Positions 22,311 through 34,077 of a DNA stretch of 64,000 bases are shown here, one piece after another (position 1 is the stretch's first letter; each line of letters begins with the position of its first letter). The translations under genes and the position numbers were made by a program. The notes beneath the pieces were generated by a model. It saw only the letters and a program-made list of their open reading frames with translations, was not told the DNA's origin and did no database searches. Source of the stretch: Hibiscus mutabilis (lineage: Eukaryota; Streptophyta; Magnoliopsida; Malvales; Malvaceae); assembly GCA_019671005.1 (NCBI GenBank), contig CM033752.1:22886969-22950968 (forward strand), read 5' to 3'.

Positions 22311-23623
22311 TTCGGGTACCTCTTAGCACCAAAACTGCATATAGTGAGCCGTAGGAGCCAACCCATTAGAGCCATGTGAAACCCTGCCCTATTAGTGGCC
22401 ACCCTATTTAGGCTCTGGTGCCTTATTTCTTGTTTATGTATAATTTTTTATTACTCTATTTTTATTTGTTTTATTTAATCGTTTTATTTGGTACTAACTC
22501 GTTTCATTTTATTCTCATCGCATTGATTTCACCTGCATCATTGCACAACATCATCACAATCTTAATTTTTCATTGCATTGATTTAGGACACATTTTGCAT
22601 GCATTCATTTATAGAATAATAAAACTAATCCTCGGGTTGCCCCATTAAATACAACAAAGATGGTCGATCTAGCACCTTACAAAGCCTCTTACAAAAGTTT
22701 GGTCTTGGGGCATGTCCAAAAGCACCCCCACATCTTTTACAAACATTAAGCCTATAACAAGGCCTCAGTCCAGGGGCATTATTTGCCAAGGTTCAGCCTT
22801 CATTGTCGAGTCAAACTCTTGCATCTTTGACCACAGTCTGTAAAAATGCACCTAATCCAAAATAATAATAGTAACGAGCTGCCATGAACCAACACACAAT
22901 TTATGAACCCAACTTAGGGGGCAACAGAATCAGCACTCAAAGTGTTAACTTCAAGAGCAATTTCAGACGATGGCATAAGAACGAACAAAATGTTAGGTCA
23001 TGCACCCAGATGGATGATCAAACCCAAGAAGAGGTTAGGGCAGCGTCATATGCAAAAGACCAAGATCCTGAAAGGACCAGTGAGGAGTCAGGGGCATCCC
23101 TTTGAGGATCGAAAAAATCATGCCACATTCATGCATGTAGTTGCATTCATCTTGCATTAAACCATTTTTGCAAACGTCATACATTTAGATTAAGTGCATA
23201 CACCAAAGTCACCATGCATTTAGGGTGGACACATGCATTAGATACATTCATGCAATCTTGCTTGTACATAACAGGTCTAGGAAAAAGACCGAGTACCTTC
23301 GACATGGGGGCAATGACAAGAAGGCCAACCCTAGTCTTGAAGGAGGCCAAACACGAAGAAGATGGAAACACCCAAAATAAAAGGTATCAGCGACAAAATC
23401 TTTGACAATTACTGACCAATGTTTTCTCTTTTGTAGGACTTGATTCCTCCGACAATGGTGTGATGGATGCCAACAAAAATTCTTTCTAGATCATGCCCTC
23501 TGTCGATAGAAAAGCCGGGCAAATTTTTCCAAAAAAATTATTATTATCTCGCTGTCAGTGGTGCAGTCACCCAACATCTTGCAAATCATGCCTTCGTCGG
23601 TGGTGGTACGCCAACTTAATGAA

Positions 23624-25025
23624 GATCTTGCCTCCGTCGGTGGTGTTGCAGATCAAATTTTCCATCCAGATCCTATCTCTCCCCCGGTGGTGTAATGGAT
23701 CTCACTTTTTGCTAATCTAGTCTCTCCCAGAGTGGTGTGTAGCGAGATAAAATCCTATCCAGGTCTTGCCTCTTCGACGGTGTTGCAGCTAGACTTAAAT
23801 TTTACTCGGAGTTTACCTTTTTATAATTGTAGCTAAAAAATCAATCCAAAAAGAAAAAAAGAAAAAAACCAAAAATGAAAAAATAAGAAAAAAATCAAAA
23901 AGAAAAAAGAGAAAAATTGAAAAAAATTGAAAAAAGAAGAAGAAAAGAAAAGAAATGAAAAAAAGAAAAAATGAAGGAAAAATTAAAAATGAAGAAAAAA
24001 AAAGAAAAAGAAGAAAACTATCTGATCCTGCCTCTTCGTCGGTGTCGTAGCTGGATCAAATCTTCATACCTTGCCTCCTCGTCGGTGTTGTAGCTTGGTC
24101 AAATCTAACTTTCGGTTCTGCCTCCTCGTCGGTGTTGTAGCTGAACCAAATTCACTAACTTTCGGTCTTGCCTCTTCGTCGGTGTTGTAGCTAGACCAAA
24201 TTCACTAACTCTTGATCCTGCCTCTTCGTGGTGTTTGTAGCGGATCAACATTATTAACTTTAGACCATGCCTCCTCGTCGGTGTTGTAGCTTGGTCAAAA
24301 TTTACTAACTTTCTAGTTGTATCAATGTTGTATCTCAAAAAAAAAGAAAGAAAAAAGCAAAAAAATAAAAAAAAAAAGGAAAAATTAAGAAAAAAAAGAA
24401 GGAAAAAATCAAGAAAAAAAAAAAAAAATCAAAAAATGAAAAAATGAGCTTTCAACAAATTACGATCATGCCTCTTCGTCGATTAGTAGCTTGATCACAA
24501 AAAGAACAACTATCCGATCCTCGCCTCTTCGTCGATTGTCGCACCGGATCAAATCTTGGACCTTGCCTCTTCGCTTGGTGTTGTAGCTGAACCTAATTCA
24601 CTAACTTTCGGTCTTGCCTCTTCGTCGGTGTTGTAGCTAGACCAAATTCACTAACTCTTGATCCTGCCTCTTCGTCGGTGTTGTAGCTGGATCAACATTA
24701 CTAACTTTAGACCATGCCTCTTCGTCGGTGTTGTAGCTTGGTCAAAATTCACCAACTTTCAAGTTTTATCAATGTTGTAAGAAAAAATCAAAAAAGAAAA
24801 AAAGAGAAAAAATATGAAAAAAACAAAAGCAGAGAAAAAAGAAACAAAAAAAAGAGAGAGAGAAAAAAAGAGAAAATTTGTCAGTTTTCTGATCTTGCCT
24901 CTTCGTCAGAGTTGTAGCTGGATCAGACATCAGAACTTTCACCTATCGGTCTTGCCTCCTCGTCAGTGTTGTAGCTGGATCGAATTTTGTAGACCCTGTA
25001 TCTTCGTCAGTGTTGCAGCTGGGTC
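23624..25025 (+). repeat. Hairpin minisatellite, unit a (period about 50 bp)
   Basis: The typical unit is a 5-base arm, the core 'tgcctcttcgtcggtgttgtagct', the complementary 5-base arm, and a spacer like 'aaattcactaacttt'. Arms differ but match: GATCT/AGATC (23624/23650), GATCC/GGATC (23669/23697, 24024/24053, 24214/24242, 24660/24689), GGTTC/GAACC (24114/24143), GGTCT/AGACC (24164/24193, 24610/24639), GACCA/TGGTC (24263/24292, 24710/24739), GATCA/TGATC (24464/24492), GACCC/GGGTC (24992/25021). A few units fit only with G-U pairs or not at all (near 24557). Non-coding. Confidence 0.85.
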
Positions 25026-25290
25026 GAACTCTCTTTAGGTATTAGCTTATTATCAATAATTTAGCAAGTGGAACTCGGTTTGGCTTCCCCAACAAACAAC
25101 CCTCATTTTGAAGGCTGTGCTTCCCTAAAGTGACAAGGTAGATCAATCAAGACAAGAAAAAAGACCTACGCCGAAGAGAAAGAAGATCTACCAAAGAAGG
25201 AAGACATGCGTCAAAAGGAGAGAAGTTCAGCCAGAAAAGACAAAAATGAGTGCTTTTAATCTTTGCTTTGTTCTCGTTTCACAAGAACAA

Positions 25291-25304
25291 GCAAAGAGGG
25301 GAAA
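25291..25304 (+). other. Polypurine tract, unit a
   Basis: GCAAAGAGGGGAAA immediately precedes the T/TGTAATC junction with LTR-b. Equivalent tracts precede LTR-c (about 29865) and LTR-d (about 34063). Confidence 0.7.
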
Positions 25305-25305
25305 T

Positions 25306-26552
25306 TGTAATCACTCATTTTTGTCCGGGTTTTAGTATTTTTAGTATTGTTGTGATACTAATATTATTAATATAAAATTAATAAAAAATAATAATAATAA
25401 AATAATAAAATAAAATAAAATAATAATAAAATAATAATTAAAAAAAGGAAATTTATGTGGTTTTTGGGTGGTCCACGTCACCCCTTTCAACCACCCAATT
25501 GCCTATATAAAGGCATGGGGGTGGGGGGCAATTGGAATTGAAATTGAATAATGGATCGGCAGGGGTGACCAAATAAGGGAGCTTAGGCTCCCGGCTAGCC
25601 CAGGACCGGGACAGTGTCCTCGGTCTTAACTGGTTCGATCGGGGTCCTATTTTGGATCTAATCTAGTTCATTTTTTTGGAGAGGTCGTGGTAGATCTCGG
25701 TGGGGTTCAGTCGGAGTTCGTCATTCGAACTCTTAGTTAGGTATATTTTCTTTCCTTTTTATTTATGTTGTAATTTTTATGATTTAATGAAGTAGTAGTT
25801 AATTTAAAATTGTGTTTTTAATTTGTATGTTTATCTATGTTTTAGATTAGTATGTTTTAAATTTATGTTTTATATTAATATTTTATTTATGTTAGATTTG
25901 TTTTTACTTATGAATTAGATTAATATTTATGTATGTATGTTTTAGTGTAGTATTTTATTTATGTTAGATCTATTTTTATTTATGTGTTAAATTAATAGTT
26001 ATGTATGTATGTTTTAGATTAGTATTTTATTTATGTTATATTAGTATTTTATTATGTTAGTATTTATTTATATTTTTATCGCAATGTATTTATTTATGTT
26101 TGCCATGTTTTTTAAGTTTGCATAACGGACATATATTTTGTCATTGCGGTGCCCTTTTATTCGAGCGTAAACGGGGCCAGTATCAGGCGTAGTGATAGTG
26201 GTTGGGCGTTTACTCTCGAATAACGGGGCCTTTAAAATTTACTCGCACATATAACCAGATTTTAATTTAATTGCCACTTTAATCCGGAAAGTCTAATATT
26301 AATAAAGCGGTAATTATTAAAGTACCAATTTTGGGCGGTGTGGGGTTGCTAATCCTTCCCCATCCGTAATCGACTCCCGAACCCGATATTTTGAAATCTC
26401 TGGGTTTTTTTTGTGTCCGGTCCACCTTGAGTGGCCGGTGACGACTCCATTTTAAATAAAATACGGGTTTCTTCTAAAACTCCCACGCAGAAGATAATAG
26501 TTTCAAAAAACAAAAAAACCTTATCTTTTTAGTGTAAAAGGACATCGCTACA
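25306..26552 (+). repeat. LTR-b of the tandem array
   Basis: 1247 bp. Nearly identical to LTR-c and distinct from LTR-a and LTR-d at several sites (GTGATAC, GGTGACCAAA, TTAACTGG, CGGAGTTCG, TATGAATTAG). This points to a recent common origin of b and c. Confidence 0.88.
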
Positions 26553-29500
26553 GATGGCGACTCAGCTGGGAAATTTTTGTTTTTTAAAAATAAATGAGAG
26601 TCGAGCTTTTTCAAATAATTACCGCTCTATTAATATCGGAAACTCCAGATTAAAGTGACTATTAAATTAACATTCGGTTACAATTGCGCGTTTATTTTAA
26701 CGCATTTAAAATTTGGCATATAAACCCATTTTTTTAAGTGGGGGGAAAACGCTAATGCTTTCCTGGAGATATCGTTCTTCCATATGGGCCTAGCAAGTAC
26801 CTTCGGGGCTCGAGTACCTTATACTTTCGTGAGGATATCGTTCCTTCGTATGGGTATAAGCGAATGGGTCCCCCTGAATTGAACTCGGTTGAAATGAGCC
26901 TATAATGGGTGATGACCGAGGGCCTTGCTACTCTTAGTAGAGGACAGCAAGGACAATTCGGGTACCTCTTAGCACCAAAACTGCATATAGTGAGCCGTAG
27001 GAGCCAACCCTTTAGAGCCATGTGAAATTCTGCCCGATTAGTGGCTACCCTATTTAGGCTCTGGTGCCTTATTTCTTGTTTATGTATAATTTTTAATTAC
27101 TCTATTTTTATTTGTTTTATTTAATCGTTTTATTTGGTACTAACTCGTTTCATTTTATTCTCATCGCATTGATTTCACCTGCATCATTGCACAACATCAT
27201 CACAATCTTAATTTTGCATTGCATCGATTTAAGACACATTTTGCATGCATTCATTTTTAGAATAATAAAACTAATCCTCGGGTTGCCTCATTAAATACAA
27301 CAAAGATGGTCGATCTAGCACCTTACAAAGCCTCTTACAAAAGTTTGGTCTTGGGGCATGTCCAAAAGCACCCCCACATCTTTTACAAACATTATGCCTA
27401 TAACAAGGCCCCAGTCCAGGGGCATTATTTGCCAAGGTCCAGCCTTCATTGTCGAGTCAAACTCTTGCATATTTGACCACAGATCAAAAAAATGCACCTA
27501 ATCCAAAATAATAATAGTAACGAGCTGCCATGAACCAACACACAATTTATGAACCCAACTTAGGGGGCAACAGAATCAGCACTCAAAGTGTCAACTTCAA
27601 GAGCAATTTCAGACGATGGCATAAGAACGAACAAAATGTTAGGGCATGCACACAGATGGATGATCAAACCCAAGAATAGGTTAGGGCACCGTCATATGCA
27701 AAAGACCAAGATCCTGACAGGACCAGTGAGGAGTCATGGGCATCCCTTTGAGGATCGAAAAAATCATGCCACAATCATGCATGTAGTTGCATTCATCTTG
27801 CATTAAACCATTTTTGCAAACGTCATACATTTAGATTAAGTGCATACACCAAAGTCACCATGCATTTAGGGTAGACACATGCATTAGATACATTCATGCA
27901 ATCTTGCTTGTACATAACAGTCTAGGAAAAGACCGAGTACCTTCGACATGGGGCAATGACAAGAAGGCCAACCCTAGTCTTGAAGGAGGCCAAACACGAA
28001 GAAGATGGAAACACCCAAAATAAAAGGTATCAGCGACAAAATCTTTGACAATTACTGACCAATGTTTTCTCTTTTGTAGGACTTGATTCCTCCGACAATG
28101 GTGTGATGGATGCCAACAAAAATTCTTTCTAGATCATGCCCTCTGTCGATAGAAAAGCCGGGCAAATTTTTCCAAAAAAATTATTATTATCTCGCTGTCA
28201 GTGGTGCAGTCACCCAACATCTTGCAAATCATGCCTTCGTCGGTGGTGGTACGCCAACTTAATGAAGATCTTGCCTCCGTCGGTGGTGTTGCAGATCAAA
28301 TTTTCCATCCAGATCCTATCTCTCCCCCGGTGGTGTAATGGATCTCACTTTTTGCTAATCTAGTCTCTCCGGTAGTGGTGTAGCAGATAAAATCCTATCC
28401 AGGTCTTGCCTCTTCGACGGTGTTGCAGCTAGACTTAAATTTTACTCGGAGTTTACCTTTTTATAATTGTAGCTAAAAAATCAATCCAAAAAGAAAAAAA
28501 GAAAAAAACCAAAAATGAAAAAATAAGAAAAAAATCAAAAAGAAAAAAGAGAAAAATTGAAAAAAATTGAAAAAAGAAGAAGAAAAGAAAAGAAATGAAA
28601 AAAAGAAAAAATGAAGGAAAAATTAAAAAAAAAGAAAAAAAAAAAAAAGAAGAAAACTAAAATGAAGGAAAAATTGTTGTAAAAATTTCGAAGGTGTTGT
28701 AAAAAATTCACTAACTTTCGGTCTTGCCTCTTCGTCGGTGTTGTAGCTAGACCAAATTCACTAACTCTTGATCCTGCCTCTTCGTCGGTGTTGTAGCTGG
28801 ATCAACATTACTAACTTTAGACCATGCCTCCTCGTCGGTGTTGTAGCTTGGTCAAAATTTACTAACTTTCTAGTTGTATCAATGTTGTATCTCAAAAAAA
28901 AGAGAAAGAAAAAAGAAAGAAAAAAAAGAAAAAAGAAGGAAAAAATTAAGAAAAAAAAGAAGGAAAAAATCAAGAAAAAAAAGAAAAAATCAAAAAAATG
29001 AAAAAATGAGCTTTCAACCAAATTCTGATCATGCCTCTTCGTCAGATTCGTAGCTTGATCACAAAAAAGAACAACTATCCGATCCTGCCTCTTCGTCGAT
29101 TCGCGGTCAAATCAAAATCTTGACCTTGGATCAAATCTTCTTCGCATTCGTTACGGTGTTGTAGCTGAACCTAATTCACTAACTTTCGGTCTTGCCTCTT
29201 CGTCGGTGTTGTAGCTAGACCAAATTCACTAACTCTTGATCCTGCCTCTTCGTCGGTGTTGTAGCTGGATCAACATTACTAACTTTAGACCATGCCTCTT
29301 CGTCGGTGTTGTAGCTTGGTCAAAATTCACCAACTTTCAAGTTTTATCAATGTTGTAAGAAAAAATCAAAAAAGAAAAAAAAAAAAAAAAATATGAAAAA
29401 AAAAAAGCAGAGAAAAAAAACAAAAAAAAGAGAGAGAGAAAAAAAGAGAAAATTTGTCGGTTTTAAGATCTTGCCTCTTCGTCGAGTTGTAGCCGGATCG

Positions 29501-29879
29501 GACATCGTAACTTTCACCTATCGGTCTTGCCTCCTCGTCAGTGTTGTAGCTGGATCGAATTTTGTAGACCCTGTCTCTTCGTCGGTGTTGCAGCTGGGTC
29601 GAACTCTCTTTAGGTATTAGCTTATTATCAATAATTTAGCAAGTGGAACTCGGTTTGGCTTCCCCAACAAACAACCCTCATTTTGAAGGTCATTGCTTCC
29701 CTAAAGTGACAAGGTAGATCAATCAAGACAAGAAAAAGACCTACGCCAAGAGAAAAAGAAGATCTACCAAAAAGGAAGACATGCGTCAAAAGGAGAGAAG
29801 TTCAGCGGAAAAGACAAAAATGAGTGCTTTTAATCTTTGCTTTGTTCTCGTTTCACAAGAACAAGCAAAGAGGGGAAAT
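26553..29879 (+). mobile_element. Internal region b of the array (chimeric, non-coding)
   Basis: 3327 bp. From its start to about 27873 it shares variants with internal-c (for example CTTTCCTGG, TTGCCTCATT, ATTATGCC, GTGTCAACTT, GGGCACCGTC, GGGTAGACAC). From about 28083 to the end it agrees with internal-a (AGGACTTGATT, AAAGCCGGGC, GTTGCAGATC, TCTCCCCCGG, the two-block minisatellite, CTTTTAATC). It therefore looks like the product of a crossover between the other two internals. It also carries private irregularities in 28620-28700 and 29090-29160 that could be real decay or assembly error. Confidence 0.8.
28267..29600 (+). repeat. Hairpin minisatellite, unit b
   Basis: Same design as in unit a: arms GATCT/AGATC at the start, then GGTCT/AGACC, GATCC/GGATC, GACCA/TGGTC, GATCA/TGATC, a second GGTCT, GATCC, GACCA series, and GACCC/GGGTC at the end. 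Two units near 29090-29160 are scrambled and lose the complementarity. Confidence 0.8.
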
Positions 29880-31129
29880 TGTAATCACTCATTTTTGTCC
29901 GGGTTTTAGTATTTTTAGTATTGTTGTGATACTAATATTATTAATATAAAATTAATAAAAAATAATAATAATAAAATAATAAAATAAAATAAAATAATAA
30001 TAAAATAATAATTAAAAAAAGGAAATTTATGTGGTTTTTGGGTGGTCCACGTCACCCCTTTCAACCACCCAATTGCCTATATAAAGGCATGGGGGTGGGG
30101 GGCAATTGGAATTGAAATTGAATAATGGATCGGCAGGGGTGACCAAATAAGGGAGCTTAGGCTCCCGGCTAGCCCAGGACCGGGACAGTGTCCTCGGTCT
30201 TAACTGGTTCGATCGGGGTCCTATTTTGGATCTAATCTAGTTCATTTTTTTGGAGAGGTCGTGGTAGATCTCGGTGGGGTTCAGTCGGAGTTCGTCATTC
30301 GAACTCTTAGTTAGGTATATTTTCTTTCCTTTTTATTTATGTTGTAATTTTTATGATTTAATGAAGTAGTAGTTAATTTAAAATTGTGTTTTTAATTTGT
30401 ATGTTTATCTATGTTTTAGATTAGTATGTTTTAAATTTATGTTTTATATTAATATTTTATTTATGTTAGATTTGTTTTTACTTATGAATTAGATTAATAT
30501 TTATGTATGTATGTTTTAGTGTAGTATTTTATTTATGTTAGATCTATTTTTATTTATGTGTTAAATTAATAGTTATGTATGTATGTTTTAGATTAGTATT
30601 TTATTTATGTTATATTAGTATTTTATTATGTTAGTATTTATTTATATTTTTATCGCAATGTATTTATTTATGTTTGCCATGTTTTTTAAGTTTGCATAAC
30701 GGACATATATTTTGTCATTGCGGTGCCCTTTTATTCGAGCGTAAACGGGGCCAGTATCAGGCGTAGTGATAGTGGTTGGGCGTTTACTCTCGAATAACGG
30801 GGCCTTTAAAATTTACTCGCACATATAACCAGATTTTAATTTAATTGCCACTTTAATCCGGAAAGTCTAATATTAATAAAGCGGTAATTATTAAAGTACC
30901 AATTTTGGGCGGTGTGGGGTTGCTAATCCTTCCCCATCCGTAATCGACTCCCGAACCCGATATTTTGAAATCTCTGGGTTTTTTTTGGTGTCCGGTCCAC
31001 CTTGAGTGGCCGGTGACGACTCCATTTTAAATAAAATACGGGTTTCTTCTAAAACTCCACGCAGAAGATAATAGTTTCAAAAAAACAAAAAAAACCTTAT
31101 CTTTTTTAGTGTAAAAGGACATCGCTACA
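29880..31129 (+). repeat. LTR-c of the tandem array
   Basis: 1250 bp, nearly identical to LTR-b by eye; the visible differences are in homopolymer runs near its 3' end. Ends CATCGCTACA before the PBS at 31130. Confidence 0.88.
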
Positions 31130-34077
31130 GATGGCGACTCCGCTGGGGAAATTTTTGTTTTTTAAAAATAAATGAGAGTCGAGCTTTTTCAAATAATTAC
31201 CGCTCTATTAATATCGGAAACTCCAGATTAAAGTGACTATTAAATTAACATTCGGTTACAATTGCGCGTTTATTTTAACGCATTTAAAATTTGGCATATA
31301 AACCCATTTTTTTAAGTGGGGGGAAAACGCTAATGCTTTCCTGGAGATATCGTTCTTCCATATGGGCCTAGCAAGTACCTTCGGGGCTCGAGTACCTTAT
31401 ACTTTCGTGAGGATATCGTTCCTTCGTATGGGTATAAGCGAATGGGTCCCCCTGAATTGAACTCGGTTGAAATGAGCCTATAATGGGTGATGACCGAGGG
31501 CCTTGCTACTCTTAGTAGAGGACAGCAAGGACAATTCGGGTACCTCTTAGCACCAAAACTGCATATAGTGAGCCGTAGGAGCCAACCCTTTAGAGCCATG
31601 TGAAATTCTGCCCGATTAGTGGCTACCCTATTTAGGCTCTGGTGCCTTATTTCTTGTTTATGTATAATTTTTAATTACTCTATTTTTATTTGTTTTATTT
31701 AATCGTTTTATTTGGTACTAACTCGTTTCATTTTATTCTCATCGCATTGATTTCACCTGCATCATTGCACAACATCATCACAATCTTAATTTTGCATTGC
31801 ATCGATTTAAGACGCATTTTGCATGCATTCATTTTTAGAATAATAAAACTAATCCTCGGGTTGCCTCATTAAATACAACAAAGATGGTCGATCTAGCACC
31901 TTACAAAGCCTCTTACAAAAGTTTGGTCTTGGGGCATGTCCAAAAGCACCCCCACATCTTTTACAAACATTATGCCTATAACAAGGCCTCAGTCCGGGGG
32001 CATTATTTGCCAAGGTTCAGCCTTCATTGTCGAGTCAAACTCTTGCATATTTGACCACAGACTGCAAAAATGCACCTAATCCAAAATAATAATAGTAACG
32101 AGCTGTCATGAACCAACACACAATTTATGAACCCAACTTAGGGGGCAACAGAATCAGCACTCAAAGTGTCAACTTCAAGAGCAATTTCAGACGATGGCAT
32201 AAGAACGAACAAAATGTTAGGGCATGCACCCAGATGGATGATCAAACCCAATAAGAGGTTAGGGCACCGTCATATGCAAAAGACCAAGATCATGACAGGA
32301 CCAGTGAGGAGTCAGGGGCATCCCTTTGAGGATCGAAAAAATCATGCCACATTCATGCATGTAGTTGCATTCATCTTGCATTAAACCATTTTTGCAAACG
32401 TCATACATTTAGATTAAGTGCATACACCAAAGTAACCATGCATTTAGGGTAGACACATGCATTAGATACATTCATGCAATCTTGCTTGTACATAACAGGT
32501 CTAGGAAAAAGACCGAGTACCGTCGACATGGGGGCAATGACAAGAAGGCCAACCCTAGTCTTGAAGGAGGCCAAACACGAAGAAGATGGAAACACCCAAA
32601 ATAAAAGGTATCAGCGACAAAATCTTTGACAATTACTGACCAATGTTTTCTCTTTTGTAGGATTTGATTCCTCCGACAATGGTGTGATGGATGCCAACAA
32701 AAATTCTTTCTAGATCATGCCCTCTGTCGATAGAAAAGGCGGGCAAATTTTTCCAAAAAAATTATTATTATCTCGCTGTCAGTGGTGCAGTCACCCAACA
32801 TCTTGCAAATCATGCCTTTGTCGGTGGTGGTACGCCAACTTAATGAAGATCTTGCCTCCGTCGGTGGTGTTACAGATCAAATTTTCCATCCAGATCCTAT
32901 CTCTCCGCCGGTGGTGTAATGGATCTCACTTTTTGCTGATCTAGTCTCTCCGGCAGTGGTGTAGCAGATAAAATCCTATCCAGGTCTTGCCTCTTCGACG
33001 GTGTTGCAGCTAGACCTAAATTTTACTCGGAGTTTACCTTTTTATAATTGTAGCTAAAAAATCAATCCAAAAAGAAAATGAAAAAAACCAAAAACGAAAA
33101 AATAAGAAAAAAAATCAAAAAGAAAAAAGAGAAAAAATTGAAAAAAATTGAAAAAAGAAGAAGAAAAGAAAAGAAATGAAAAAAAGCAAAAATGAAGGAA
33201 AAATTAAAAATGAAGAAAAAAAAGAAAAAGAAGAAAACTATCTGATCCTGCATCTTCGTCGGTGTGGTAGCTGGATCAAATCTTCAGACCTTGCCTCCTC
33301 GTCGGTGTTGTAGCTTGGTCAAATCTAACTTTCGGTTCTGCCTCCTCGCCGGTGTTGTAGCTGAACCAAATTTACTAACTTTCGGTCTTGCCTCTTCGTA
33401 GGTGTTGTAGCTAGACCAAATTCACTAACTCTTGATCCTGCCTCTTCGTCGGTGTTGTAGCTGGATCGACATTACTAACTTTAGACCATGCCTCTTCGTC
33501 GGTGTTGTAGTTTGGTCAAAATTCACCAACTTTCAAGTTTTATCAATGTTGTAAGAAAAAATCAAAAAAGAGAAAAAAGAAAAATATGAAAAAAAACAAA
33601 AGCAGAGAAAAAAGAAACAAAAAAAAGAGAGAGAAAAAAAAGTGAAAATTTGTCAGCTTTCTGATCTTGCCTCTTCGTCAGAGTTGTAGCTGGATCAGAC
33701 ATCAGAACTTTCACCTATCGGTTTTGCCTCCTCGTCAGTGTTGCAGTTGGATCGAATTTTGTAGACCCTATCTCTTCATCGGTGTTGCAGCTGGGTCGAA
33801 CTCTCTTTAGGTATTAGCTTATTATCAATAATGTAGCAAGTGGAACTCGGTTTGGCTTCCCCAACAAACAACCCCCATTTTAAAGGCTGTGCTTCCCTAA
33901 AGTGACAAGGTAGATCAATCAAGACAAGAAAAAAGACCTACGCCGAAGAGAAAGAAGATCTACCAAAGAATGAAGACATGCGTCAAAAGGAGAGAAGTTC
34001 AGCCAGATAAGACAAAAATGAGTGCTTTTGATCTTTGCTTTGTTCTCGTTTCACAAGAACAAGCAAAGAGGGGAAAC
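31130..34077 (+). mobile_element. Internal region c of the array (non-coding)
   Basis: 2948 bp, the shortest internal. It has one minisatellite block where a and b have two, which accounts for most of the length difference. Many sites in its 3' half differ from a and b (AGGATTTGATT, AAAGGCGGGC, GCCTTTGTCGG, CTTTTGATC, GGGGAAACTG), while its 5' half agrees with b. Confidence 0.82.
32848..33797 (+). repeat. Hairpin minisatellite, unit c
   Basis: Arms again match within units: GATCT/AGATC, GATCC/GGATC, GGTTC/GAACC, GGTCT/AGACC, GATCC/GGATC, GACCA/TGGTC, and GACCC/GGGTC at 33793-33797. In the unit near 33720 the left arm is TCGGTT where copy a has TCGGTC; both still pair with the GGATCGA right arm if G-U pairs are allowed. 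Confidence 0.82.

Larger units (their letters stand above)
21908..25305 (+). mobile_element. Internal region a of the array (non-coding)
   Basis: 3398 bp. PBS at 21908 (GATGACGACTCCGCTGGGGA, one mutation from the other copies), a leader with inverted repeats (22110-22310), a long unstructured part (22430-23460), then A-rich blocks ('gaaaaa' runs at about 23830-24020, 24340-24450, 24780-24880) alternating with a minisatellite of about 50 bp period (23620-25025), and the PPT at 25291-25304. No gag or pol motif is visible; the open frames of 60-98 codons in it are not like any element protein. Its minisatellite has two blocks separated by an A-rich stretch, as in internal-b. Confidence 0.8.

Noticed and set aside
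22106..22402. 98-aa minus-strand open frame, repeated as 89-aa frames at 26752-27021 and 31330-31599
   Set aside because: Its repetition only reflects the tandem duplication of the whole unit. It lies antisense to the element leader, matches no known retroelement protein, and the region is better explained by inverted repeats.
22418..22648. 76-aa hydrophobic plus-strand frame kept in units a, b and c
   Set aside because: T-rich composition gives Leu/Ile/Phe runs by chance; no start context or homologue is recognisable, and conservation follows from recent duplication.
23620..25025. Regularly spaced repeats considered as a CRISPR-like array
   Set aside because: Plant nuclear context, no unique spacers, units diverge gradually, and the same array recurs in each retrotransposon unit.
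24714..25038. Lys/Glu-rich frames over the A-rich blocks (also 28768-29021, 29393-29620, 33062-33253)
   Set aside because: These are translations of GAAAAA runs, not proteins.
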